From assembly GCA_035772405.1 (NCBI GenBank), contig JAYKKM010000147.1, positions 2,014,501-2,078,500 of the forward strand: a stretch of DNA of 64,000 bases. Direction: 5' to 3'. Position 1 is the first letter of the stretch. Every line of letters starts with the position of its first letter. Source of the DNA: Chrysogorgia sp. JL179-B06. Its lineage: Eukaryota > Cnidaria > Anthozoa > Scleralcyonacea > Chrysogorgiidae. The notes under the pieces are model-generated. The model did not search any database, was not told where the DNA came from, and saw only the letters and a list, made by a program, of their open reading frames with translations. The position numbers were made by a program, and so were the translations under genes. Shown here piece after piece: positions 33,481-45,345 of this stretch.

Positions 33481-34239
33481 GAAACGGCTTTTTGCGATTT
33501 GTTATCTACAGTTGTACATGTAATACACGGCGTGCGCAGGATAACCGTTGAGAGAGAAAATCTGTTTGAATTTCTGTAGTTCAGAGTGGAAATTAGAAAT
33601 GCAAGAGCTTAAAATAACGAGAAATCATTGAGAGAATAAGACCTCTTTTTGTAAGAAATGGGAATGAAGCTGTCAAAGTTAGTAAATACCCAGTAGAGCT
33701 TCGTTTGTGATGAACAGACGTCGAAAATGATCCGGTTTGTTCGAGTTATGTTGATGTCTAAGTACGGAAGTGAAGCGTTGCTTTTGAACCAATTAATACA
33801 TTAATAGGCTGATTGACAGCTACAGTACTGCCTAGAATTAACCTAACACTGCGGTTGCGGTTCGGTTGCGGTTCGTTTGCGGTTCGGTTGCAGTTAGATT
33901 GCGGTTCGGTTGCGGTTCGTTTGCAGTTCGGTTGCGGTTCGGTTGCGGTTCGGTTGCGGTGATGTTGCGGTCGACACATTCGACCGCAACCGCAAGAGTA
34001 TTGGCGACCGTACACTTCGGATTCCGATCTCGCCCGATCGTAAGAACACGAAAGCAAATGAAATTAGATCTATTCAATGAGTATTCTGGACGCTATTGTG
34101 TCGGCAAACGGTGATTTATACATTATTGTAAGAGTGTTTTGTCTGAGTTGGTCAAACTACATTCTTTATTGTATGATATTGATTCTTACTTCAACCACAT
34201 GTATGGCTGTGCGTCGTTATTAAGAACGAGTGTAAATGA

Positions 34240-34410
34240 CAAATTGCAAAGTGAAAAGGTGGTAAACTGCCAAGATTTTTAGTCACGAAATACTAACGTT
34301 TCGAGCCTAGGAGTCCATCAGAGTATGACCTTTAAAATTTAAAGTAATACGACTGGAAAAACGGGTCTTGTCAAAGTGAAAAGGTGGTGAACTGTTAATA
34401 TTTTTAGCAA
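34240..34410 (-). mobile_element. PLE 3'-end scraps inside the TIR element
   Basis: GCAAAGTGAAAAGGTGGTAA ... ACGTTTCGAGC...CATCAGAGTATGAC matches, on the minus strand, the terminal segment of the lineage 1 PLE. A second partial copy (CAAAGTGAAAAGGTGGTGAA) begins at 34372. The copies are diverged and partial. Confidence 0.65.
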
Positions 34411-34785
34411 CGTACATCGGCGCGCGTATTTCCGGCGTAAATTACTTGTTTGTTGAATTAATTGTGCGAGTTAGAATGCTCCAGAAACACAGTCATATAA
34501 CAAGAGCTTTTAAATTGGAGTATGTATATGAGTCTCGCTACCTTTCACTGCCTGTGGGCATAAATCGACAAATCATATTGATTCAATATGCCAACATGTC
34601 ATATAAGACGACAAAATCATCAAGCGTTAAAGATTGGGCAGTGTACTATAGCAATTAAGGCAGTTTTTTCGCTAAATTGCAGATTGCAAGTCTACGGTAG
34701 TATTAACTTGTTGCTCGCACTCGTCGAACTGTTTTTATTGGATTGAATAGCGATTGAGTGATGAACCAGGCAGGTAACGTGATGC

Positions 34786-35655
34786 CACAGGGAGCCGTAA
34801 CGTCTATTAGTGAAGCGAGTTTAACAATAAAGCGGGTTCATTTGTTATTAATATATATCCGAGCGCTGGTGCAGTCTATGACCACTGGTCACTGCCATTG
34901 CCATTGAGGAGTTTTTTCTTTACGAGCGCTCGAACTTGCCATGCTTGCGGCTTGGCGCGGAAAAATGGAAACTTACCCGGGTATCGTATTGCGGACACTT
35001 TACACGAGCCCGGGGTCAAGTCAACCCGTGTTTACATGAATATATTAACCTGGTCGACCCGGCTGTCGTGTAAACGCTAACAGGAGTTTATTATTATTAT
35101 TAGTTTATTATTATTAGACGGGTCGACCCGGGTTGGGCTCGTGTAAACGGCCTGTAGATTATATATTTTGTGTAAAAGATTGACAGATGATACGTTTGAC
35201 TAATTAACTTCCGGTGGTCGACTCAAGTCGGGGCACAAATGATACGAAAGGTCTCCACTAAAAATGTTTCCAATATATAAGTTACCACAGCTTTCAATTA
35301 CAACATTTTTTAACATTAACCTTTAATCTATCATGTAGCCGATTTTCAAGCTAAGATTTTACCTAACAACTACATTAGACGTCAAAACAAATCACTACCG
35401 AAATCACTACCGCGAGACGCACAGTCAACGGCCTTCCGAATTTATGTAAACACTGACTCATTGCCTTTCTGGTCTGGTTGTCTGTAATTTGTCCCGATTG
35501 TCGACAAAATTAACAAGTAAGAACATTTTAATAGCGATTTAATACAATTCTTGTGTAAAAATACCAAACAAACCCGCTTTACTGTTAAACTCGCTTCACT
35601 AATAAACTCGCTAGTTCGCTGTTTATAAACTCGCTTCACGTTACGGCTCCCTGTG
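34786..35655. mobile_element. Nested TIR element
   Basis: CACAGGGAGCCGTAACG at 34786 and its inverse CGTTACGGCTCCCTGTG ending at 35655 bound an 870-bp insert. Next to the ends are inverse copies of GTGAAGCGAGTTTAACAATA / AAAGCGGGTT, with extra internal duplication on the right. A third foldback is nested inside (about 34990-35160), with arms TTTACACGAGCCCGGG / CCCGGGTTGGGCTCGTGTAAACG. Confidence 0.65.
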
Positions 35656-36418
35656 ATAATGCACAAGTATTTATTTTAAGTTGCCACAAGTTCTCCCAAA
35701 CGATATTATCAAATTCATAGCAAACGATATTATATTCTGAAATAAGTAATATTCTACATCGCTGCCGTAACTTAGCATATTTTATTATTTTGACAACTTT
35801 CCCATTTCTTCGAACTGCAACAGAACTTAAACCATGTGTCAAACGACGCCAAACTTCGGAAATAAACGACATATTCCGAAATGCGATTGCGGTTAATATT
35901 GCGGTTAGGTTACGCGAGGTTGAACCGCGGACCGACCGAGGTTCGACCGAGGATCGACCGAGGATCGACTTCGGTTGAACCGGAGATGAACCCAGGTTGA
36001 ACCGCGGATGATCCGCGGATGATCCGCGGATGAACCCCGGTTAACCGCGGTTTCTGTTAGGTTAATTCTAGGCAGTACTGTAGGTGTTGCTGTGCGCATC
36101 TAGAAGCAGACGAAAGTTGTAAAACGAGTGATCCGGTTTGGATAGTATCCTGCTACAACTGAAGCCCGATAGGGGACAAGTCTTGAAGGCGAATAAGTGT
36201 CATTCTCACCGTCTGATACTTTTTTGCGTCTACGTTTGAGTTGCACCTGTATATCTGTCGAGACTAGCCTACAACGCAGGTGTTGTGCGGGTTGAAAAAA
36301 TGGGATTCATTTCAGTAAAGTTGTACGAATGCTTACCGAAGGTGACCTACGAGATATGGAATGGTACGCCATGTGGGGTATTATTCTCGTGAAACTGAAA
36401 CGGGAAACCTCGTGTTCA

Positions 36419-36520
36419 GTGAAACTCCTCGATATTAAGCGACGTCTTCTGTAAATTTCGCGGTATTTTGAAACTCTTCGATATTAAGCGACGTCTTCTG
36501 TAAATTTCGCGGTATTTTGA
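36419..36520. repeat. Tandem duplication of about 50 bp
   Basis: GATATTAAGCGACGTCTTCT ... TTCGCGGTATTTTG occurs twice in direct succession. A second imperfect tandem (about 120 bp, CTACTGCCTT(C/T)TCATTGA(T/C)GCTTG) lies at 36640-36795. Otherwise 36530-37915 contains no supported gene. Confidence 0.7.
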
Positions 36521-37915
36521 GGGAACATTCCCTTGCTTTTCAATAAAGTAAATCAATTTGAACATGAGTATCAATTTCAACGCCATTCATGCATAATTTT
36601 GACTATTTATAAACTACTACCCTCGCCTCGGCGCTCGCTACTGCCTTCTCATTGATGCTTGTGTACTTTTGCCGCAGTTATATCTTTATAATTTACCTAA
36701 TAACCGTATATATTCGCTTTATTTCAAATCTTTGACTTGTCTACTGCCTTTTCATTGACGCTTGTGTACTTTTGCTGCAGTTATATCTTTAGGGAGTCCA
36801 GGGTGATGCCCCCCCCGGAAAATGTTAAAATCTCAAACCTCTGAAACACGATTTCCTGCATTCTAAGCGAATTTGTTCAGCTAATTTTACGGCAAGCACG
36901 GCTCAAATATTACCCACAAACAAATATCCACATGTGATAATTTCATAACAATTTCATAATAACTTCAAATAACCCTATTATAGTGGTTTGGGATAGGGAA
37001 GGGTGACCAGTCACCCCAGTCCCCCTGTATCCGCCCTAAATTAAACTTCCTTTTCTTGTCACTGTCTACGGATTACTATTTATTTCAACAAGTGTCTAAC
37101 AGTCAAACATCGACATTACCATTTCACGTCAATTTGGTAACATTAATTCTTGTCAATACTTTCATTCATATTTGCAATCGCAGTCACAAACCAATATAAA
37201 ATTCAATGCATGTACAATAGTTGTAGAAACTATTAATATATCAAATTAAACAGACCATTGCATGTTTTAATATTTTATATTGGGAATGGTAACACCTGAT
37301 TGCAGGTTAGCTAAACTGGTGACACCTGACCTGATCTCAAGTTCAAATGCCTTATTCCAGATTGATTGTGCATTTTTCAACATTTTCTTTTTTCAGTACA
37401 TGTATTTTGTTACAATTTACTTTTGCCACATAAACACAAGTAAAAATGTCCTAGTGCAACTCTTCAGTTCAGATTTAAGCAGTTGTTTGCACCCAACAAA
37501 ATTCTCGTTCATCATGAATGTTGATATGCACACATTGTACATTTGTATGACATGTACTGCACTACGTTCGCGCTCAATCCTGAGACATTCGTCTTTGGAT
37601 AGCTCCATTGTTTACACTTTATACAACTTAAAAAAAATAGTTACGCAATACGTACATGCGTCTACGTTAGAAACGAAAACTGCAACACTTTGTAACATAC
37701 CAATATTAGTACGTATTTGTCACAATTTGTCACATACGATTGTCATCTTCAATGACAATCGATGCGATCGCGGAGTCTTACACAGCGAAGTACCAAATCG
37801 GAATGAAGTTCTGGAAAGAAGAATTCGTTAATGTTAAAGCATATTTCACGTACGGATTCAGTGGTGTGTTGGACGTTTCTGGAGACTCTGTTATACCGTG
37901 GGGAAATCAGCGATA

Positions 37916-38456
37916 GAAACTACTGCCGACCGCCGCGCCGTATCTTTCACGCCTTCAATTTTCGCCGTTTCACGGATTTTCAGAGGGCGAGAAGTCAAAG
38001 GGAGTATCTTATCGAGTTTGGCGTTATGAGGTCGATAGTGCTATGAAAGAAGGGTTTTATGCCGACGAAGTTATCGCCGAGCAAATACGTCGCTCTTTAG
38101 AAGGAGAAGCAATGTCGAAAATTGTCGGACTTGCTCCTGGCCGATCAAAGCTTGCGGAAATTCTTGAGCACCTGGACCAGTTTTATATAGTGATTCTGGT
38201 AGGAGAAGAGTTGTTGACAGCAGCATACGGAATGAAGCACAGAGAGTCTAAAGAAGTTTCCGCTTTCGCCTCGAGATTAGACAACCAGTTACGTATGGCA
38301 AAAGAAAAGGGCGCAGAGCTTATTCCAGACGAAAAATCGCGAGAAAAACACCTGAGGTTGTTGTTTTGGGAAGGTTTATCAACGGAGATCAAGGACACAA
38401 CCCGCCATAAGAAGGACAGTTGCCAAGTTTGGATAGGATACCTTATTTTAATATAG
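37916..38456 (+). pseudogene. Gag-like (PNMA/Ty3-type capsid) remnant
   Basis: An open frame runs from the codon after a stop at about 37915 to 38456. It reads LQFSPFHGFSEGEKSKGVSY, RVWRYEVDSAMKEGFYADEV, then IRRSLEGEAMSKIV and LFWEGLSTEIKDTTRHKKDS. This FSG...K....Y..W..EV......I...IRRSL.G.A pattern is that of gag capsid proteins of Ty3-like elements and their PNMA/ZCCHC12-like domesticated relatives, frequent in cnidarians. No zinc knuckle, protease or RT follows and no LTRs are seen, so it is a remnant. Domestication cannot be judged from one copy. Confidence 0.6.
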
Positions 38457-38730
38457 GGTAGCTCTTTCAGCGATTATTACAAATATAAAAACACTGCTAT
38501 CAACAGAGCCCTATATATAAATATGATAACTACAAAAAAATCCAGTATATGTTAAGAAAACAAAATAGTGTAACTAAAATATAACAAACAAATCACAAAT
38601 CTAAGTTACTGTTAAAAACTAAGGTTCCATGATAAAACAGGACGCCCGCTAGGCGTTAACTCGGGCTACTTAATTAGGGACATATTGCCTGCGGAGCTGT
38701 GGACGTGGGCCCCCAATGGCATGGTTGGAA

Positions 38731-38941
38731 TAAGCCAGTTCGTAATATCGACTGCGCATCAAAATGACCAGTTCTGCGTCGGGATAAAACGTCTTTCGAT
38801 TAATAACATCAGGCTGGGGAATTTGCAAGTGTAAATAGAAATGCAAATGTCTATTGTGGTTTTAGCCTGATGTTATGAATTGAAATAAGTTTTATACCGA
38901 CGCAGAACATGTCATTTTGATGCGCGAACTGGCTTATTAGA
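38731..38941. mobile_element. MITE with about 90-bp TIRs
   Basis: AATAAGCCAGTTCG ... TGCGCATCAAAATGACCAGT ... AACATCAGGCT is matched by the inverse AGCCTGATGTT ... CATTTTGATGCGCGAACTGG CTTATT. The central spacer is about 60 bp. Upstream, 38641-38668 carries the GACGCCCGCTAGGCGTTAAC motif shared with 16598 and 51101. Confidence 0.7.
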
Positions 38942-40763
38942 GAACTCGCTCACTTGTCTTATATTAGAAAGGATAATTTTTAATTTATTTATTAATATTA
39001 TACATGTATGGAGAACCTAGATTGGGACAACATATAATCCATTTAATGTATATGGTTTTTTTGCTGTCTATTATAGAACTGAAGTGAAGTACATGACACA
39101 TAGTATTGTGACATTTTGTGTACATATATTCTAGTTAACTTCAGTTGCTGTTTATATACTGTTTTGATAGTGTTCACAATTTTCATTTTTTTAAAACTTA
39201 TCTCGAGATGCAAAACTGTTTTGATAGTGTTCACAATTTTCATATTTCATTGGAACATACATAAGATGATTTGTAATTGCCATGGCAACAGAACTTGTTC
39301 ATCCTTTAGCTAAAGACACATGCAGTCACACTGTTTATGTTCGATATATTCAGACCATTTTTGCTATTTATAATCTTCTTTAATAACTCCACATGAAAAA
39401 TTATTTATAAAAGAAAGATGTACAAATAGCAAAACATAATATGTAGTGAGTGAAGTTCACAGCTTTGACCTTTGTTGACAGTTGCTTGGTTTGATAATGG
39501 CAATGTTACAATCACAATGCATTCCATCGATTCAAGCATGTGGTTAAAGCAAAGTTATTTTGGTGGACATTGGAATAACGGTAATTTCTTTGGCTGCATG
39601 AATGGCGACTTGAAATTCCACTGAGTTTATAATCATGATGATATTTTCAATGGCTATGCTAGTGATGGGAATTATATGCCAGTCTCTGTTGACTTTGTGG
39701 ACTGCGCATTGATGATTAAATGGCTTTAGCACTTTACTCCACACTCCAGTGTTAATTTGTTTGCTCTTTCATTGTATAATACCAGTTATGTCAAAGTCAT
39801 TTAATACCAGAGTAATAAATTGGTGGTTGACGGTTTAATATTGCTAGTCCAACTCACAAATCCAACTGTGTGGTCTTAGAAGCCCTTTACTTCAGACGCC
39901 AGTGTTAATTGGGTTTGCCGATGTTATAAAGAAATTTAACATATGCCAGAGTGTTAATTAGTTGGTGGTTGCTGCTGTAACTCACAACTTCAACTACATA
40001 GTTGGAATATTGCTGACGCTTTTCATGATTCTACCATAACTTTAGTTTTGTCTGAAATATGACTAAACAGAGAGAAAATAAGTGGTTTAAAAAACAATTA
40101 AGCTATGCATGCAGCATAGGAATATTAAAAGAACAGTGCAAATATTAAAGAACAGTTTCAGATATTCAATACATTTTTACTTCATTTTTTAAGATTAGAG
40201 AAGCAAGTTCATCAGAGTACTGTATGATTTCCAGCATAAATATGTGGAAGACTACTTTGTCTTTAAAATACTCAAAATCTTGAGCAAATTAGTGACAAAA
40301 TGGTTTAAACATGGTATTAAAATTTGCGTTCTACACTATTTTCACAAACTCCAGTTACAATGTTTTCAGCATATTTAAATAGCCAAATTTAGTTTATACC
40401 AATGGAAATAACGAGACAGCTTACATTTACTTTAACAGATCCTGGCGAGTTTTGATAAAATGACCATACAATGTCTAGTATCGCCGAGATATAGAGATTG
40501 ATTCCTCTCGTTCTGATTCATACTCATTAGACGTCGCCATACCAAGATCCGCCACTCCCACCGCATTGCGAGCTTATTTTTGATAGCCACACGTAAACAA
40601 CTGAGAAACAGTGAAATGTCTTGCAAACACTCAAAAACGTCGATAAAATGGAAATAAAAGCTTGGTTCAAAAGAAACAACTCGCCAAACCTCGGTTTCGC
40701 AAAGTGGCGGCCATTACGGCAATTTCGCGGCAACGCAAAAAATAAGAATAACAAAGCCGAAAG
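38942..40763. other. Intron stretch with no supported gene
   Basis: AT-rich DNA. GTTTTGATAGTGTTCACAAT with TTTTCAT is duplicated at 39165 and 39218. A loose repetition of CCAGTGTTAATT / GGTGGTTG occurs at 39750-39990. Short open frames here show no family resemblance. Confidence 0.5.
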
Positions 40764-41500
40764 CTAGACTCGGCTGCCTGAGTAAAAACGATTTTTTAGT
40801 ACATTCAAGTCTAACAGAGGGCAGCCTAATATGATGGCTCTGTCTGGTAACCCTGCTAATAACTTCTCTATTAAATTTACTAAATAATTATAAAATAATT
40901 GTGGACAGCGTTTCTTTAAACACCGTTTAACTAGATTTAGAACATGCTTATCACGTCTACTTTCCATGCGTGCAGCACGCCTTTGCAGTTTCTCTATACT
41001 ATCTGAGTTTACACATCCACAGCAATTCCATACAGCATCACAATAATCCATGAGAGGTAGAATAAAGGACTTATAAACTATATTAAAGCCGTATATATGC
41101 TGAGATTCTTTCTAGAGCGGCAGCGGCTGAGCATACCTATTCTCTTTGCGACGTTGCTAATCAAATACTTAATGTGTGTCTTCCAAGTAAGACTCTCATC
41201 TAAAACATAGTTAATAGAGGGGAATGGTTAGGAAAGCCGGTGAACTTCAAAGCGTCTATAATGAGCTGTGATTTTAGGTTGTTCATAAAATCCTTTACCG
41301 CATGATTTGAAGATGCAGGAGGTCTGTAATAAGTTCATGCAACTAGAAAGCTACGAGATTTTTAGGAAATACAGTTCCACCCATAGTCCTTCGATTCTTG
41401 ATTCTTCCAGGTCAAGCCTCCGTATAACTTTCACGTCGTTTCTTGCGAAGACAGCTAAGCCACCACCATTCCCATTACATTACTATCACGACGGAAACGC
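40764..41500 (-). pseudogene. LINE (CR1-like) remnant with internal deletion
   Basis: In minus-strand order, an endonuclease piece (about 41500-41320: GGG/ARNDVKVIRRLDLEESRI-like, then LWVELYF and SFLVACMNLLQTS) is followed directly by the end of the RT region (about 41250-40764). That region reads DESLTWKTHIKYLISNVAKR, then MDYCDAVWNCCGCVNSDSIE, KLQRRAAR and KNRFYSGSRV. The RT core between them is gone, and frameshifts occur. Confidence 0.65.
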
Positions 41501-41838
41501 TCCAATGGTAATTTGGTGCTGATTTGTTGCTTTTACATAGTTTTCTCTTTCTCGAAAGTTCTCTTGACGGGACATTGCTCTATATGCTCGCTGCCAGGGG
41601 GGCGATGCCTTTACTTTATCCAAGAAATTTCTACCATATTTGTCGAAACACTTAACTTGATGTTGTTCAGCCACATTTATCCCAATAACCATAGGAACAC
41701 GTCTGTTGTATTCATTATCCTGAACAATGAGTATACAAGAGCTACTACAGTATCATCATTACCAGTGTCACAATAGGGAAAGGATACCTCCACTTCAATA
41801 AAACCGCTAAAGGGGACTTCCTGACCACCAGCACCAAC
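41500..41838 (-). pseudogene. Retropepsin-like LTR-retroelement protease remnant
   Basis: The minus strand in two frames reads GQEVPFSGFIEVEVSFPYCD, then after a frameshift VPMVIGINVAEQHQVKCF. A flap-like VPFSGFIEVEV strand followed by an IG-N-V ending resembles the C-terminal half of Ty3/BEL-type proteases. The catalytic D-T/S-G is not present in the retained part. The identification is tentative. Confidence 0.35.
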
Positions 41839-42654
41839 TTGCCGAAAATAAAATTTACTCATGAATTGGAAGTAAACAAATCCTTGTCTTTCCTAGACAT
41901 AAGTGTCAATCGTTCCGGTGGTTGCTTTTCTACAAATGTTTACACCTACTTTTACTGGTCTTTTGACCTCCTTTGATTCATTTATTCCGTTTTCTTACAA
42001 AAGAGGTCTAATCTTTTCCTTACTTAACCGTTGCTTCAACATTTTTTCTACATACGCTATTTTTAATGTTGAAGTAGAAAAACTAAAACGCATCCTTATA
42101 AATAATGGTTATCCAGAGAAATTGCTTGACAGTTGTGTTACTACTTTTCTCATCTAAACCACCCACAGTTCCTAAACGCATTGTTTATTTCTCTCTATCA
42201 TTTACCGGACAACACTTCGTTCAAATCCAAACCCAACTCCGTAAACTTCTCTCATCTGCCTATCCTCAAATTGATATTAGGTTTATCGCTCGTCCTTCAG
42301 TTAGACTTTTTCACTTCTTTTCTTTTAAAGATAAAATTCCCTTACGTCTTAGATCACAGGTTGTATATAATTTAACGTGTGGAAGTTGCGGAGCTTCTTA
42401 CATCGGAGAAACAATCCGACATCTACATGGGAATCTCACCTCTTACTGGGAAGAAGTATAGAAACCCTCCTCTCACAAGTATCCTCTCTTATCACCGTGA
42501 CACTGGTCACCCTGTCTCTTTTAGTGATTTTAAGATTATCTCCAGTTGTACTTTTGAATCTGAACTTCTTTTGCGCGAAACTCTACTCTGCATTCGCGAT
42601 CTCAAATCACCTTTAAATGCAAATATTGGCACCGCACCACTCTTTCGTTTGTAA
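41838..42654 (+). pseudogene. Penelope-like element, degenerate (lineage 4)
   Basis: Pieces of a PLE in shifting + strand frames. LPKIKFTHELEVNKSLSFLD is the post-catalytic RT segment. FTGLLTSFDSFIPFSYKRGL and LKRILINNGYPEKLLDSC follow. The GIY-YIG region reads VVYNLTCGSCGASYIGETIR, and the C-terminus reads DTGHPVSFSDFKIISSCTFE ... RETLLCIRDLKSPLNA. Multiple frameshifts and stops are present. Its TGLLTSFDSFIP motif sets it apart from the other PLEs here. Confidence 0.75.
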
Positions 42655-42798
42655 GCTTATAATTCCGTCATTGTCATTGTGTAGCTATACTAGTGTCATC
42701 TCATCCTGTAATATGTATTTTTAGTTTTTTCTCTCTTGATTTGTTAATTAATTCATAATTTATGACAACTTTGTAACCATATATTTAGGCTCAATTAG

Positions 42799-43076
42799 TT
42801 GAAAGGATTTATGGTGAAGGAAAATTTCGAGACCAAACCGGGACCAGTTGCGAAAAATGCAACTTCAAGGCCTTCCGGCTTGGTCTTAAAATGTATGTAG
42901 GCTAGGTTCTCGGCAACGGCTTCCGTAGCTCAGTGGTCAGAGCACTGCACTTCCATTTCCAATTCCAGCCGGAAGGCCTTGAAGTTGAATTGCATTTTTC
43001 GCAACTGGTCCCGGTTTGGTCTTAAAATGTATGTATTCCAACACTCGAAATTATCCTTCACCATAAATCCTTTCAA
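42799..43076. mobile_element. tRNA-bearing repeat, composite copy
   Basis: A minus-oriented partial unit (42799-42890) is fused to a + strand unit (42898-43076) with a tRNA-like core at about 42918-42991 (CTTCCGTAGCTCAGTGGTCA ... CAATTCCAGCCGGAAGG). The anticodon region is altered and the T stem shortened. The end CCATAAATCCTTTCAA runs into (TA)n (43076-43128). Confidence 0.7.
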
Positions 43077-43083
43077 TATATAT

Positions 43084-43129
<46 letters not shown>

Positions 43130-43470
43130 AGGTAACATGGCGGTTTTTAAGCCGGTCATGTTTATTGTGGCTGCGATTGTTATTGCTGTTTTTATGCAAG
43201 TGGAGTTTTTGTTCGACTGATAGTTTCCCAAGAATGCTAAATCGTGGTTTTTATAATGAAGGATCGACTGAAACATATATTTATTCATCTTTATATGTTT
43301 ATCGTCAACAGAGAGGTTTTGCTATCAAATATCGACAACGCAGCTTACTGACGGTGTTATTGTTAATGTGTGGAGATATAGAATCTTGCCCTGGTCTGCA
43401 AGCTCGCTTACAAGAGAACAGTTTGGAAGCTTTCTTCTAAACAAGGGCATGAAGTTTGTGAATCAAAATA

Positions 43471-44301
43471 TTGGAGGCTTGGCATGCAATCTTGATATTG
43501 CTTCAAGAGTTTGTCGCTTCCCATCGAAGCATTGACCTCATTACACTGTCATTAAGCGGCTATGTTTTTCTCAAACGAAATCGTGAGCGTGGGAAAGGAG
43601 GAGGTACTGGTATGTATGTAAAAAACAATATTCCATTTCAACGGCGAACCGATTTGGAAAACTCCACTACAATCGAGTGTTTATAGATTGAGATGTTAGT
43701 AAAAAATGCAAAATCTCTCCTCGTCGGATGCTTCTATTGTCCTCCAGAGATATCGAGGTATTATCAATCAAATTTTAACGATCTATTGAAAGACCATCTA
43801 TGCATTATTGACAAAGAAAACAAAGAAATAATCTTAATGGGGGATTTTAATGTGAATTATAATAAAAGAGAAGGTACGTCGTCAAGTACAACATTTAAAT
43901 CGATTCTAAAGTTGTTTGGTTTTAAACAACTTGTAAAGAAATGTACTCGAATAACGGAGACCACATCAACAACAATCGACTTGATATTGACGAATGCCGC
44001 ACAAAACATACGGGCAGTTGATGTTATATCAACTTCTCTTAGCGACCACGAAATGGTAGCCTGTGTGAGAAAGATCAACCACCAACGACATCATCCAAGG
44101 TTGATTAAATGTTGGGATTACAAGAACTACGACCATAAAATACTTTGTGAAGATATGACTAACATCGATTGGCAACCCCTATATGAAATTCTTGACGTAA
44201 ATAAAGCACTTGATTACTTTAATAATACGCTCCGACAGATATTTGAAAGACATGCTCCTCAAATTGAGAAAATGGTGAAGGTTAGGAAATGGAATGGCTA
44301 A
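43471..44301 (+). pseudogene. LINE AP endonuclease region
   Basis: Frame pieces at 43471-43686 and 43693-44301 are separated by a stop at 43684. Motifs are GGGTGMYVKNNIPFQRRTDL, VGCFYCPPEISRYYQSNF, the catalytic LMGDFNVNYN, TTIDLILTNA and SDHEMVACV. The GDFN and SDH boxes are those of APE-type LINE nucleases that nick the target DNA. The original N-terminal Asn/Glu motifs are not preserved. Confidence 0.75.
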
Positions 44302-45345
44302 CAACTGATTTGAAAAGCTCTTTGAATGAGCGTGACAAGCTGTTGCGTAAAGCCCGTCGCACAAAGAATCCAGTCGACTGGAGAGCTTAATAAAACGTTA
44401 CGAAATAAGTGTACAAATGAAGTCCGACGTGCCAAGGCGATCTACCATCGGGATCTTTTAAATGAGAAAAGTGATGACCCTAAAAAGTTTTGGGACGCTA
44501 TTAAAAGTATATTCCCATTAAAATCATCCAAGTCAGTATCATTCTTGACACGGGATGATACTAAAGCTCGTGTACATGGTTTTAGTAATTATCTCAAGAG
44601 CGTTATTGGTACACTGAAAACGAAAGCAATTCCACTCGTCAATTTTATATGGAGACATATTAAACCAATTTCCACTAAGACATGCAAGGAACCAAGGTAC
44701 AGATTGAGAAACTAATCCGATCACTGCAGCGTACCAAAGTCACCGGTATTGATGAATTACCACCAGGAATGCTGAAAGACTGTGCGAGACATATTATTAA
44801 GCTATATCATCAATTTGTCCATAGAAAGCTGCACAGTACCAAATCTTTGGAAGATTGCCAAAATTGTACCAATTTATAAATCTGGAAATGCAGACTTACC
44901 AGAAAACCATCGACCCGGCATATCAGTGTTACCGGTACTATCGAAGCTCCTTGAAAAGGCTGTGCACCACCAACTCATTGGTTTTTTTGAAGACAACAAG
45001 TTACTGAATAATTGTCAGTACGGTTTTCAAAAACATCGTTCAACTAAACTAGCTTCTACTCTTCTCTGCGATAATATACGCCGTGAGATAGATAATGGGA
45101 AATTTGTTGGAGTGGTTTATGTTGATCTCAGTAAAGCCTTCGATACCATAGGCCACGGCATATTGTTGAGCAAGCTGTCATCTTACGGTATAATTGGCAA
45201 CGAACTAGCCTGGTTTACCGATTACTTGTTCAACAGAAACCAAAAAGTTGAGATAAAAAATTGTGCAGTCCGATCTGGAACCTATTTACTGCGGCGTTCC
45301 CCAGGGATCAATTGTTGGCCCCCTGTTGTTTACAGTGTTTTTTAA
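44302..45345 (+). pseudogene. LINE RT region, first part
   Basis: After a frameshift at about 44300, the linker AKAIYHRDLLNEKSDDPKKF and WDAIKSIFPLKSSKS (44326-44715) leads, through another frame change, into RT motifs at 44782-45290. These are VPNLWKIAKIVPIYKSGNAD, ENHRPGISVLPVLSKLLEKA, NCQYGFQKHRSTKLA and VVYVDLSKAFDTIGHGILLS (palm motif A with catalytic Asp). Confidence 0.8.

Larger units (their letters stand above)
33823..36080. mobile_element. TA-flanked DNA transposon with 26-bp perfect TIRs
   Basis: CAGTACTGCCTAGAATTAAC... at 33823-33848 is the perfect inverse of 36055-36080, and both ends are flanked by TA. TA duplication and a CAGT start suit the Tc1/mariner group. The element is 2.26 kb with no transposase reading frame, so it is non-autonomous. 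Each end has a subterminal array: 33850-33990 of GCGGTTCGGTTG-type repeats, and 35885-36050 of related CCGCGG/GACCGACCGAGG words. Other elements are nested inside (separate entries). Confidence 0.8.

Noticed and set aside
33758..34114. Frames encoding Asn-Arg-Thr-Ala-Thr-Glu-Pro-Gln repeats
   Set aside because: They are translations of the GCGGTTCGGTTG subterminal array of a DNA transposon, open on both strands.
37280..37831. 183-residue frame upstream of the gag remnant
   Set aside because: No recognisable domain, low-complexity composition and no splice or homology support; probably chance.
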